Positions 25,181-38,872 of a stretch of DNA of 64,000 nucleotides are shown here, piece by piece. Numbering within the stretch: the stretch's first letter is position 1; every line of letters starts with the position of its first letter. The stretch is taken from the NCBI GenBank assembly GCA_032207245.1, contig CM063500.1, forward strand, positions 20,071,789-20,135,788. Reading direction: 5' to 3'. The position numbers and the translations under genes were made by a program. Under the pieces are notes generated by a model. The model was given only the letters and a program-made list of their open reading frames with translations, was not told the DNA's origin and ran no database searches. This DNA is from Pardosa pseudoannulata. Taxonomy: Eukaryota; Arthropoda; Arachnida; Araneae; Lycosidae.

Positions 25181-26225
25181 ATCACTAATTTTTATAGTTG
25201 CTCAGAAATAAGATATACATTCTTGTTTTTTCCACTAATATTTATTTCATAAAATGATGAAATTTTAAGGATTTTAAAATCTAGATGCAACTTTAAGTAC
25301 TTCTTGAACTACATATTAAGAAGTTAATAATTACTTAATAGAAAATATGCATGTGTATCTTACTTAAATTTTAATATTTTTATGAAAAAATAAAAAGAAA
25401 ATTGACTTATAAAATTTGACAATGGGTAGTAGTTATTTAGTGATATTACTATGGTAGAACAATCCTGGTTCTTAGAACACATTACAAGTGTAATGTATAA
25501 AGGAATTTAAAGCTTAAAGTATTCTTTTTATGATTGTTATTAATATGCATTGTTTCATGTTTTGTAAGTTCGGAGATACACCTCATCCAGGTATTTAAAC
25601 ATTTACTATTGTAAGTTAATTACCAAATGGTTATACATAAATGTGTTATACAACACAATTATTTGAATTTGACCATCTTTAAATCTAGCAGAGTATCAAA
25701 TTCCAGTTTCAATTTGGAAATAGGGAAAGCTAGTACTTTTCCTCTATATGAAGTTTATGAATTAAAAATTTGGTATATTTGTAATATCATCTAAACATAA
25801 TCAAACTGTTATTTGAACAGTGACCTTTGCACAATATTTATGATACTTGAGATAAAAAATAATTTTGTATAAATTTACCTCCTTTTTATAAGACAATGCA
25901 TTATACTGTGATCAAATAGCATCAGGAGTACTCCTTTTAAAAAGTATTTACGAGAAATTGTTTGCAAACTTTTATCAAATAATTATACTGTTCTACAACT
26001 TAATAAACACTTGGTGACCTTCAACATTTTATATTCATTGTCATCAATCTTGACTGAATAAACCTTTGGGGGCCCTGACTTTCCCAGTAGTCATTCTGGA
26101 CTACTCTCCTTCCAGAAATTGATTATATATTATTCAAAAATAAAATTGTTTTTTAATATAAGAGTTTCCATTTTCATGGCAAATGTGATTAAACAATAAG
26201 CATGCATTTAAAATTATGCAGAAAA
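22732..26225. other. Non-coding interval with a TTA microsatellite
   Basis: AT-rich sequence with an AT repeat near 23096-23111 and a (TTA)n tract at about 25139-25179. No gene recognised; short open frames at 24380 and 24643 have no domain. Confidence 0.7.
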
Positions 26226-26757
26226 CCTGATGACTGGTATAGAATGCTTAAAGAAAATAGAATCTGTTGTAAATGAACCATGCTCTCATTGATTGTATAT
26301 CAAGGTACTATTGACTATTTTCTTTAATTGTTGCAGTGATGTGTCTTATAAATTTCTACCAACTGAACAGACTGATTGTAAAAAAGTATTTTGATAGTTT
26401 GCTATGTTTGCATGAAGTAATGCTGTGAGAAAGACCTGAATTGTGGCACCACAATAATGTACCTTATTACAATACAATCAGAGTTTTAAAAAACGATAAT
26501 TTAATAAAAACCTGGTTTCACAAGCTCCATATTCACCTTATATGGCACCATGTTACTTTTTCTTATTTCCACATTTGAAACTTACTCTTCATAGTCACTG
26601 TGTTGAGTCCATTAATGTTAAATATATATTACTATTAACTGTGAATGAGTTTTGCAAAAAGTTTAAATCATGTTTGGATAATTTTAATACACATTGTCAA
26701 AAATGCATAGCAGTTACAAGAGGTTTCTGTGAAGGGCATATAATAAATATTAAGTAA
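26226..26757 (+). pseudogene. mariner-like transposase remnant
   Basis: Conceptual translation gives, in order, a KVLLTIFF segment (from 26302), YKFLPTEQT, ERPELW, HHNNVPYY, QAPYSPYMAPCYFFLFPHLK and a closing KCIAV-EGHIINIK. This order matches the C-terminal half of mariner transposases (HHDNAP, YSPDLAP, FFLFPKLK, RWHKCI). Two catalytic Asp are replaced: HHD became HHN and YSPD became YSPY. There is a frameshift near 26390, plus stops. A possible trace of the first catalytic motif lies near 26229. The element is dead and its inverted repeats were not located. The frame 26542-26757 is only the last surviving part. Confidence 0.8.
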
Positions 26758-29700
26758 TAAATTGCTACCTTTTGTTTCATGACCGATATACTTTTTGACT
26801 ATAGCATACTAAAAATTAATATTAAGCTGTCTCTTAACTTCCAACCTGTTGTCAAATAACAGTCTAATTTCTTTTCAAGAACATAGTTTAACCATGTGAA
26901 ATCTGCAATTGTACATGAATCTATAATTTGTATTTATTAAAGTTGCTCTATTTTTAATCCATGATAGTCAAAAGTACAAATATTCGTTTTGAAATCTTAA
27001 TGTATTGTTATATCATCAAGGCTGTGATTTTAATTGTTTTAAATAATAGTAGACAAGCATTGTAAATTTATTTGACTCGTGTATTATATCTATTTTGTTC
27101 TCATTTAAGATAAATTATTGGTCATAGAAACAAATTTTTCTTGTAAGTCATATAAATCTATTACTATTTTAAATCCTTTCATCTTTCATAAAAACAGCAT
27201 ATTTTTATAAAAAACATTTACCATTTTAAATATTGTTTTTTTACTGAAAGATATGTATATTTTCAAAGGATGCACTTTTACATTCACTTGTTTTATTCAT
27301 AGTTGACTATTTGTAGTTATTCATTGACTTATAATTGAAAAGAAGCATAAAGTTTCTTATACTTGAATAAATTTTGCAAAAAGCAAGAGTAAAATATAAA
27401 ATGGTCGTTTTTATTGTGTTTTGTGCTCATACTTTGTAATTGTAAAATGCTTTTTCGTTAATCATAAAGTGTTTGGATTTGATTGAATCCTATCCAAGTT
27501 TTTTAAAGTAAATTTCTTAATTTTTTTTTAAATTTATACTCTCGAAATCGGTTGCATTAGGGTAGCATTTTATTTTCTTGAAAAATATTTTTATTATCTA
27601 TCCATGTTGCAGTTTATGTGCAATCCTTCAACATAAGCACATATTTGAATAGTTATTTTTTTTCTTCTTAAATTTCAATTAAAACTTATTAGGGGAGAAA
27701 GGTAAGTACTTTAAATAGTTTTTCTACTTTTACAATCAAATTGATTTATAATTTGAAATAATTTTGGTTTTTTATATACAATATGACTTATTAAAAATGT
27801 ACCAAAGAATTAAAACATATTTGACTATCTAATGTGAATGTTTTCTAATTGCATGTGTGTGAATATTTTTTGTCTCTGTTATTTTAACTTGGAACATCTG
27901 ACATTGTTTTATGTCTTGTGCCTGAGACAAGATTTTCTTTTTACTGTACTAGCTTGTTTTATTTGTATTAGAATTTACTTTTGTTTTATTATAAGAAAAG
28001 ACTAAAGTTAAGTTTAAGAAATTTTTTTTTAACCCTCTAACTTTTGCTTAACAAAATCCTACTGAAAAATTGGGAACTGCTCATGCTCAGTGGACTAGAA
28101 AGATTTGTGAGAACAGTTGCAACATGAGCTTAAATACATATACCTGGACTTCTCATGATATAGCTCATGTGTATGTCAAAAGTAATTTAATTATATTTTC
28201 ATATACACATTGCATATTAAAGCAAAGAACACATAAGCAAATAATACTTTAAGATACATATAATAGTACTATAAATTCTATATAATAGATAATAAACTAT
28301 ATTTATTTCATATGTAAAACTTAAATAGAAATTAAAGAATCATAAGTGAGACTTCATCAGAAGGAATGTAGTGATGTGACATCGAAAAGTGATTAGCATA
28401 TTGTAAAGAAATAATTTGTGTGAATAAATACTTACCTTGAATAAATATCTAATAGGAATTTACTTAACTGTAGAAGTTAGTAGGCCTGCCTGGTATGTTA
28501 TTTTTGAAAATATTTTGATAGATGTAAAGCTATTTTACTTTCCCATGTCTTAAATGACATGGGAATATATTGGTTTCCATGAGTCTGGCTGATGATACTA
28601 ATTTTTGGTCTAATCATCTTTCTATTATTCTAACACATGAAGATTATGTTAAGCCTCCATTTACTGCCATATGTCTGATTTATTTGTGTTCTGTCCAAAA
28701 TGTCTTTGATTCTTTTTACATTACCTTTTGTCTTTTTTTAGTGTGAAAATATTTCTGTTTCAAAAGGAACTTGCTACCGACATCCTTTTTTTTATTTATA
28801 ATTTCCTGGGAATCTTTTCTTTAGAAGATTTATAATACTTAATGTTTTGCCTGTATAATTGAGGTCTTTTAATTTAATGCATGTTTATTTTAGTATGTAT
28901 GCATGAAAATACAGTTGACTTTTTTTTAATAATGTAAGTAAAGCCCTAAAAGAAAGTTCATTGATAGGAAAAAAAATTTTTTAATGAGATTCATGTTTTA
29001 AAATTCATAAAACAGATTTTAAACTCATAAACACTAAATACTGTTGAAAAGCAATTATACAGTTAGGTAATAGAGGTTGTTCAGGTACAAAGGGTTACGT
29101 AATTTTTCTCTCATTTTCTTATGTCTAAAGATATAAAATATTTGTTCAGTATGGCAATTCTGTTGATTGCTTAATTACACTCATTCTGCATTTTCTGTCT
29201 GTTAGGTAGGAAGAAATAGAATTAATTACATTCAATCTTTTGAAATAATATTATCCAACTGGATGAAAATCCTGAAAAAACTGTTGAAAAGATTGGCTCA
29301 ACAGCTAAAAAAGTAATAGGAACAAAAATAAATTTCAAAACTAATTGAGACGAAATTTTTCATACTGATATATCTTCAATGATATTACAAAAATCAACCA
29401 TAAAAAACATTAGATTTTAATGAAAGTATCTAATTATGTATGTTAGACAATATAAGGTTAAAGTAAACCAACATAAAAGCATAAGCCAATTAAATAACTA
29501 AAAATATAAACTTCTGGGTGATTAAACACCAAGTTAAGCATGAAAATTAAAAGGAAAATGATTGCAAAATTATAATTGTAAGTACAGCATAGCCTAAAAC
29601 AACATAGTCAAAATTTCGTTAATCAGTTTAGTATAAAAACTAATTTTATTTGCAATTAATCAAACTTACACTAATAAACTAAGTAGATTAAAATCAATTA

Positions 29701-32700
29701 AGCATAATCTGCAAAATTAATAAAATATTTAAAAATGCATATGATCAAATTGTATAACTGCCACTCAGAAACGGATAGATTTAAAAACATTGCAAAATTT
29801 TATATGCTTTAAAAAATGGAGGTTTAAATAAAGCTTAATAGTATAACTTTTATATGAAAGCAAAATGCACATTTTAAAATAAAGTGTTTAAAAGCATGCA
29901 ACAATTAGGCATTGGTTAATAACAATTCATGTTGTCAGGAACAAAAATTGTAATCAATTCAACATGAAAAAAAAAAGTATAAAAAAATTAAAAATTTTAT
30001 AAAAGCTTTTGTAAAGTTTTCACAGTGTTACGAAAAACCCTTGTACCAAATTTTATGCTTGTAGGTTGTACTATATATATGCATTTGTGTTTGCATGCAT
30101 CCACACTAAATATTTTATGTATTAAATAATTTCAGCTTGTTATTTTGCTGAATTTTTTAAAATTAATATGTTGTTTTAGACGTAAGTTATCCTTGCTTGT
30201 AAATTATGAATTTTTACTATAATTTTTGTATTTTAATGTTTTTCAACACATTCATAAAACATATTTTCATACATTTAAAAAAAATCACAGGTATTTCTTT
30301 TATATTAAAGTGTTGTTAAGTTTGAATAAATTCTTTTTCTTCACCAGTATTTTAACTTATTACTTTTCCGTGCATAGTTACTAGACCTGACACATGAAAG
30401 ATTTTAGTCTGTACTTCAAAGGAAATTCCATTGAGAAACAAAAATGAACACTCTTAGAATATTTTCAATAAAGCCTTTTTCCTTTTGTAAAATGTTTACT
30501 TTGGTTTGCAGAAATATTTGTAAAATCATTAAAAATTTTCATGTTTCATATATTGTAAAAATGTTTATAAATGAAAACCTGCATTTTACTTCAGTTGTCT
30601 GTAAATGAAGTTACCTCAATTATACCAGATTGTTTTTGGAATTACAATGCTGAGAAGAGATACTCCTGTATATCTTTGAATTCATACTAACATGCATATC
30701 CGTAGATACATTTCTTTGTGTTTTCTTCCTCATGAATGTTTATTTACCAATGCTTCAACTTTTTTGTTAAAATGAAATTGCTTTGTATTCCTAATAGAGA
30801 TGATTTTCTCTTTTATGTGTTAACTAAGATCTATGCTTTATTTCCCCTAAATTAATTTAGAATTTTAAGTACCATAGTTATGCCCAGATGTACATATATT
30901 GTACATGTACCTGAGTATGTTATCAAGTGCCAAACGTTTGGAAAGTACCTAAGAATGAAAGAAAAGGTGTAAATATTGACTGATGCATATTATTTTTACT
31001 AAATGCATGTCTTTAGTAACTTTCAATTGTAACTGAAGTGTATTGAATCTCTGTTAGTTGTGATATGTATTATTTTAGAGAAAACTGACTTTATTTATGT
31101 GTAAACGGATGCAAAAAATTTTCTAAGATGTGCTGCTGACCTACATGTAAGTGTCAAATGTGAGAAATAATAAAATGACCGACATCTTTCGCACACTTTT
31201 TTGTTTATGATGATATTTCATTCAAATAGTCATAACAATAATCTAATTTTAATTTTTCTTGTGTTTGGGTTTGTATGTGTGTATTATACACTTTGTATTC
31301 AAGTTTCAAACAAAAATAAAACCAAAACAGTTTTCTTTAAGTAGTTTTAAAGTTAAAATTAGTCAGTGGGAAAAGGATGTACCTTAACCCGTTCAGTTCC
31401 GACATTGAAATTATCTATAGTTTTATGCTCAAAACTTTGAATTACCATTTGTATCAGGATTTGATCTTAATGCAGAACAAAGAGAAAAAGTAATAAAAAG
31501 TAAAAAGATCAAACAATTAAAATTCTACTTTAACATATATGGGTCATCTGAATGAAAGTAGCTTTGCCATGATTGCATTGTCTTGTTAAGCCTCAAAATT
31601 TTGGAGTTTATTGTATTGCATTGTAACATTGAAGGAAGAATATATTTTCAAATATAAATTTTTTCTTTAATTCATACTTAAACAAACTAATAAAACAATT
31701 TTTAAATAAAAATTTCAAAATTTAAATTATCTACTTTTTTAACTTGGATATTTTTTTTTTTGTCTAAATTGTTTTATTATAAGTTGGCTGACACATATTA
31801 CAAAAGTTTCTGTATGGACTTAAAGATTGCATTAAAAATATAATCTTTAATGTGATTATTAATATAAAATTTAGTATAATTTTTTTTTTAGTAAATTTCA
31901 TTGTTTAGTTGAAAAAAAAATATAGTGAAATATTGGGAGGAGTGCCATTTCAGTTTAAGCACACACACACTAACTTTTCCTAGTATGTACTAAAAAGTTA
32001 TAGCTTTAACTTGAGGTAACAGAAATGAAATTGACATTTTAATGATTTGAGTAGTGTTCTCCTATTAAGGACAGTCCAATTGACCTGTCAAAGATACTGG
32101 ATTAGCATATTAAAGTCAAGAATCTTATATAAAAATTTGGCTAAAAAAAATAATGGAGAAGTTATTTTTAATTCCCTCCCCCACACACACCAAAAAAAAT
32201 GTTCATTTTAGTTTTTTAACTTGATTTATTTAAAATACAGATACCTTTTTTTATTAAAAAAATTAGCAAATGAAAGAAATAACAATTTTAAAAATTATTG
32301 CTTTGTTATATGATTGCATATTTAAATACTTAATTATTTTATGCAACAAAGCATTATACAAAATTGCAATTCTACCATATTTTATACAAGAATAAAGCAG
32401 ATATTCTTCCAAAAGTTGCAGGAGGTGGGGGTGAATAACTAAAATCATCAGCTCCAGTGGTAAATCAAATCAGTCACTGTTACTCTGCACCTCTACTGTG
32501 AAATGGGAAGGGTTAAATATTTTTACTTGGCGGTCAGTGTTGTTGCACAGTTAATGACAATATCAGAACAAAATGGTGTTAATATTACTAGTGACAGATT
32601 GTATGTCAGTTGAAAGTCGAGAGCTAAAAAAGAAATCACATACCCTCACAGAAATGCGAAATCTGTTAGCCAAGGTAAAGAAACACTTTTTTATATGGCC

Positions 32701-33251
32701 TAAAAGTGACCAGAGATTTTGAACACTAAAAGTGGGCTTACTGTTGGTAGAAATGTATATGATAGCAAGCCTACCATATTTGTTCATGAGAAGGGGCATA
32801 TAGTATTGAAGTGAACAGATATTGTGTAAGGAAAGGGTAACTTTATTCTTTTATTTGTTTTAAATACAACGTTAAAGGGAACAAGTAGAGTTGTGAGCAG
32901 TGGAAAAAACCCAAAAAAAAACCGGATTTTTTGGGAAGGGAGTTTTAAAAAAATTTCCGAAACATTTGAATTTTGAAGTTGCCAATTCCTATGACACAAT
33001 GAGAACCGCCATTTTTTTCTGTCTTTGTTGTAGACTGCAAAAGTTGATATTTTCACAAAATTTAACTATTATGTGCTATGAAAAAAAAATTGAATTGGGA
33101 TTAACTAACTATATTTGGCAAGGTATGTTTAGCATGAAAGTATGAGCATATTTTTCCTTTGAGAAATATCCAATATTTTTATTATTACATGAATATTAGG
33201 CAATAATCTGTAGTGTCACAAAACCCATAAATCATTATTTTTCTTGGATAA

Positions 33252-33253
<2 letters not shown>
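26758..33253. other. Non-coding interval, nothing recognised
   Basis: AT-rich. About 29.2-30.0 kb is A-rich on the + strand while its neighbours are T-rich. TTAA-based strings at 31386 (TTAACCCGTTCAG) and, reversed, near 32512 (GGGTTAA) might be ends of a piggyBac-like MITE but are too weak to call. Open frames at 32563-33145 on both strands have no recognisable motif. Confidence 0.6.

Positions 33254-33323
<70 letters not shown>
33254..33323. repeat. Compound (CT)n(AT)n microsatellite
   Basis: A TC run of about 31 bases passes directly into an AT run of about 39 bases. The same compound order recurs at 35564. Confidence 0.97.
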
Positions 33324-33325
<2 letters not shown>

Positions 33326-33668
33326 GTGTGTGTGTAGGAATTGGACACAAAATGCAACAGTGTCATTTGATTACACCTTTAAATGATATATGCATTAAAA
33401 AATAATAAACTCTTATTTTAAATTTAAAGATATTTATTTTTATATTATAAACGGAGGGGGAAAAGTTTAGCATAAAGCAATTTACATAAAAAATTATAAT
33501 TAAAAATAATGTATATAATTATTATATTAGCAATTAAAATTGAAGCAACCAGTTTGTGTTTGATAAGACTAACAGGATAATTAATTACATAAGTACTACT
33601 GTAAAATCATTAAAATGCTCATTGTTATTATTCCTTAATATATATATATGTATATATAATATATATAT

Positions 33669-33930
33669 CCCACACAACCACATAGAGCTTATAGCCGTCT
33701 AATAGAGATCGAAATTCATCTATGACATCCAGGACGTGCTATAGAACTCTATAAGATTAAAAAAATAGATGTCTAATGGTCGTGTGTGATTTCGACGTCT
33801 GTTAGATATCTAAGACGTGTTATGTACATCTATAAGTCCTCCAGGTTTCGACTTTTAATAGACGTAGCCTGTATCAGTTCATATTTTGATATAGACGTCT
33901 TATAGAGCTCTTTTAGATCACCTCCTCCCA
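33669..33930 (+). repeat. Left array of the 17-bp GACGTCTTATAGAGCTC motif
   Basis: Clear copies start at 33694, 33733, 33794, 33814 and 33894, all in the same orientation; distances are 39, 61, 20 and 80, close to multiples of 20. Each unit joins two palindromes, AGACGTCT and AGAGCTCT, about 11 bases apart. Degenerate units fill the steps between. Confidence 0.7.
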
Positions 33931-34327
33931 AAGCGCCATCTATAGTCTGGTGAACAAACTACTACGCTGTATATTATTATTGAGTGTGGAGCGTCATCTT
34001 CATTTGTTTATAAATTCCTGTAAGTACTAAATAATAATTCCCATTGTAAATTACACACAAATTATATTGTATTTCCTTATACTGCCTCTATCTAGAGTTG
34101 TATTTAATATATTATTATGTCTGTTAGAATATTTTCTTATAGTTTCTTTTTTATAGATTTAGAAAAATTTAAAATGCTTCTAGAAGTATACTATGAATTT
34201 TTTCTAATAGACATATTTCATAGTTTTTAAGTCATCAGATGTGTCAGAATGTTTAGCAGATTTTATTGTTGAAATTAATAAATTTATTCAAAGTGGTATG
34301 AAATTGAATGTTTTATAATTGAATAGA

Positions 34328-34357
34328 CTTTCAAGTCAATAAAAATTGACTTGAAAG
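34328..34357. repeat. Perfect 13-bp stem hairpin
   Basis: CTTTCAAGTCAAT, loop AAAA, then the exact reverse complement. A short stem of this kind can be a fold-back or chance in AT-rich DNA; no gene is next to it. Confidence 0.6.
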
Positions 34358-35559
34358 CTTTTGATTGTGATGTTTACAACAGCTAGTTGATAAAGTTTTG
34401 AATCCACAAAATTTTTCAGACACGAATGAAACAGTTTTTGTTAATAGTTTTAAATTAAAGGAAGAACACACTAAATGGTCTGGTGAACTTAACACACAAG
34501 AAGAGTACTAAATTTTAATTTTAAGAAACAAATATTACACTTCTAAATTAAATAATGTGCAAATTTTATGATTGTTCTAGAATAGATATAAAAAGTTTTG
34601 TAGTAAATCAAGGTGCCAAATATGCTATAAGCAAAGTGTTTTAAAAGTCTTTCAAATTTTATATATAATAAATAAAACTTTAAATTGATGCTTGTGTTTC
34701 TTCGATTATGTTTGATATTTTTCAGTTAAAGTGAAAAGATCAGTTTTTTCATTGGGATTCAACCTTGACCCAGCTAGCTGAAATCCTTTTTTGTTTTATT
34801 TATCCAGAGGAATTCTATTTACTTTAAAGAAAGGACTAGTCGACAAGGGAAGAAATTCAAATGATAGAAGAAATTTTAAACTAAATATCAACACTAAAGA
34901 ACTGTAGGTTAGTATATTTGTGTACTCTGATAAGTATTAGAATGTTGTGAATTATAGTCTGGTAAATATATTGTATTGTTAGTAGCAAGTGTTTGTTGTA
35001 TAATTTACATTTTAATTTACTTTAATTATAATGTTTCCATTTGTATCAATGAATTATTTCATAATTTGTTTGCTTTGATTTTTCTCATATTTTCAGCACT
35101 ATTTAGGTTGTATGTTGTCTGAATTCATATTTATATTCTACATATAAATTGTTTTTATTATTAAGTACTTTCCAGACCAGTGGCATAAGCCTCAGTGACT
35201 TGGTATGACAATTATGTTATCAAAAATGTCAAATGAATTGGCAGCAAAATTTAGCTGGTTGAGGGCAAAAGAAAATGATGTTCTACTTTTATTAAAATCT
35301 AAAATTGTATCAATTAAATTATAGTTTTTATTTATTTAGCACTTGTATTTCTGTATAATAATTATTAATAATAAATTAATTACTTGTAGTTGTATATCTA
35401 GGAATAGTCATACCACTGTTATGTGTATATATCAAGAGAAATGATTTGAAGGTACAAATGTACTTTACCAACCAAAAGTTTGGTACTTTTTTAAAGATTT
35501 ATATATAATTGTGTGTTTATATGTATGTGTGTGTGTGTTTATAGGCACATGGTTTTGGT

Positions 35560-36330
<771 letters not shown>

Positions 36331-36681
36331 CATTGTGTGTTGCATATATGGGTATTGTATATGTGTGGATATTTTGGGTATTATGTGAGTGCAATATTTT
36401 ATTTATATTAAATATGTGCATGTAAAAGCATATATTTAATATAAATATGAACCTTTTATAAAATATAAAAAAAAATTAAGTAAACCTAGCAATATTTTCT
36501 AAAAAAAGAAATTATTTATTATATTTTAGGTGCAGGTGGGTGAAATGTGTTATGGAAGCATCTGACGAACCAAGAAATTGAAGGCATTGTTAAAGGCTGG
36601 TGTAAAAATTGTTAAAATATTTTGTATTCAATAAAGAATTTTAGTAAAATATTTATACTTTTTTGCAATAGTAAAAATATG

Positions 36682-36696
36682 TTTTTTTTTTTTTTT

Positions 36697-36728
<32 letters not shown>

Positions 36729-36730
36729 TT
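36682..36730. repeat. Poly-T tract interrupted by one C
   Basis: About 48 T with a single C. Could mark the tail of a minus-strand retroposed sequence, but nothing recognisable adjoins it. Confidence 0.9.
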
Positions 36731-38616
36731 GTTAAAAACAGAAAGATATGATCTGTATTCAAACAGTATGCAGTTGCAGTTTTGGGTTTTTGGCATGACA
36801 GAACATCAAAAACTGGTTTGAACTGTCAAAAACTTATGACAAATAATATCATATTTTAGATATCACATTACCTTTAAAGAGAGAAATTTATTTTCAAGCA
36901 AATATAAATGGTATTTTAATATTCAAATTAATTTTCAGTTTTAAAATGTATATTCATTAATTAGAACAATTAAGTTAAAAAAACTCATCTGGAAAATCTA
37001 ATATTTTTTATGCTTCAGTTACTATAATTATATTACTTAAATTTATTGTAAATAATTTTTTCATAAAATTAGTACAGGAACTATGTTAAAGATCACTATT
37101 CAAATTTAAATCAACTAAGGGAATTTCCATTATAGACCTTTTTTTATTGTTGATAAAGCATTAATTTTTAAATATTTACTTTTATGCTTTGAGATTCTTG
37201 TTGAAAAACAGATGGTTTATGATGATTTGTTATGATGATGCAGATAAAACTGATAGACTAAAATAATGTTTACCAGTGTACTTGGTATTGAAAAAAGGAA
37301 ATTTACAATCAAGGAAACAGCAAATTAGGTCAGTATTGGGTAGATGTCAAAGTTGAATGCATTACAGAAGCTAAATTTTTTTCCCAAATGCTTCTAATTG
37401 TACCCCACAAGGTACCACAAATTTGTAACGAGGTTTTATAATAATAAAGAATGCATAAAGAAATCAGAAGGAAGTGTAGCTACTTTAAAATAAGTTTTGA
37501 TGTTGTATAATATATTTTTTGAGTTTTTCTAGTAGAATATTTAAAAATTATTCTAAATATTTAAGTGCTATATGACTTTGTATTTTACTGATCTTTAAAA
37601 GCAGAAGAAACAAGAAAAATCACAAATAATTGAAGTAAAAGATAGGAAAGGGCTATCAAATGAGATAAAAATGTTACAAGCATAAAATTCAAATAAAAAC
37701 AAATAGTTAGCTAAAATAGAATAATTTGAGAAGTTAAAATGTTTATCATTTGGTTTAATGTTTTAATTCTTACTTATGTCTATCTGCAAAAGGGAAGTAA
37801 AAAAAATCTTAGTTTAATAATAAATTAGTACATATATTTTGTTGGACTTTATTAATTGAAAAATTTATTAACTTTTTAATAAATAAAAGCATATATTAAG
37901 ATAATTTAGGTAAAGTAAAGAAAAGCATGAGTTTTTACTCTCAAAATCTCTAAAATTTTTTTAAATATTTTTTTTATATTTTTTATTTTTTCTTTAATTC
38001 TTTTTTTCTGAAGTTATATTATATTATTTTTATTAATAGTATGTTTTTTATTTATTAAGCTTCTTTTGTTATGTGTTATCCCATTTTCTGCTATTCCCTT
38101 TCTGTATTTTTGCTTTTTAATTTATTTGCTTGCTATGGCTTTAATTAACATACTAAAATTTAAAAAATAAAATAGATATTTATAAGTATAAAAAAATTTA
38201 TAAATAATAAATTTATAAATAATTTCATTATATTATTTTATAATACGAAAATAACCATTTCATTTCAAAATTACAAATAATAATGTATATATACAAAATA
38301 CATATATATGAATAATGGTTTGATCACAAAGAAAACTGCAATAACTTAGATATTTAGTTTTTATGGTTTGTATTAAAGTTATATATTTATTAGTTAATAG
38401 AAATAGAATTAATTTTTTATACATTTTTTATATACAAAACCTGTAAATTATACTTTATTTTATAGCAATTATTTAATTATTTTTATATTTATAGTATTTT
38501 TATACAATACTTCAAATTTACTTTTATAATTTTTGCGTAACTAATAGACTGCAAATTTTCAAATTAAATTAAGCTAATTTATTAAGAACAAATAAACAAC
38601 GTTTTGCAGGGGAATA
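36731..38616. other. AT-rich interior of the candidate element, nothing recognised
   Basis: No coding potential and no inverted repeats that I can see. Stretches around 37.9-38.6 kb are close to pure A+T. Confidence 0.6.
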
Positions 38617-38863
38617 GCACGTCCTTTTAAGATCTAAAAACATCTAAATCGCGTACCCTCCAAGTCGAAATTGTCGCTCTTATAGACGTGCTATAGAGCG
38701 GCGCGTGGATTTCATCGACGTCTTATAGATCTCAAGGAGAGCACACCTCGGAACTCCTATAGAGCTCCATAAGACGCGATCTCGATATTTTTCGACGTCT
38801 TATAGAGGAAGGCGTTTTTATGAGGTGACGTATTATAGACGTCTGATAGAGATCGGTGTGTTG
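38617..38863 (+). repeat. Right array of the 17-bp motif
   Basis: Copies start at 38685, 38717, 38794, 38827 and 38838 on the + strand, with one reversed copy at 38762-38778. Main spacing is 32-33, unlike the 20-base rhythm of the left array. Richer in G+C than anything within several kilobases. Confidence 0.7.
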
Positions 38864-38872
38864 TTTTGGGGG

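Larger units (their letters stand above)
18559..31200 (+). other. Possible very long AGO1 3' UTR (end uncertain)
   Basis: Follows the stop codon with no open frame of interest and no second gene on either strand. Much of it is T-rich on the + strand, and many AATAAA signals occur, for example at 19281-19286, 23377-23382 and 31169-31174; the last is followed by GT-rich sequence. AGO1 mRNAs in other arthropods have long 3' UTRs, so part of this may be transcribed. The interval holds SINE pieces, a hAT MITE and a mariner remnant. Without transcript data the true cleavage site cannot be chosen. Confidence 0.35.

Noticed and set aside
26542..26757. Independent 71-codon gene
   Set aside because: It is the C-terminal end of the dead mariner transposase.
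31386..32515. Possible piggyBac-like MITE with TTAACCC ends
   Set aside because: Only seven bases agree at the ends and TTAA is very common in this DNA.
32563..33145. Overlapping open frames on both strands
   Set aside because: No motif recognised, composition is ordinary for the region, and frames overlap in opposite directions. Not supported as genes.
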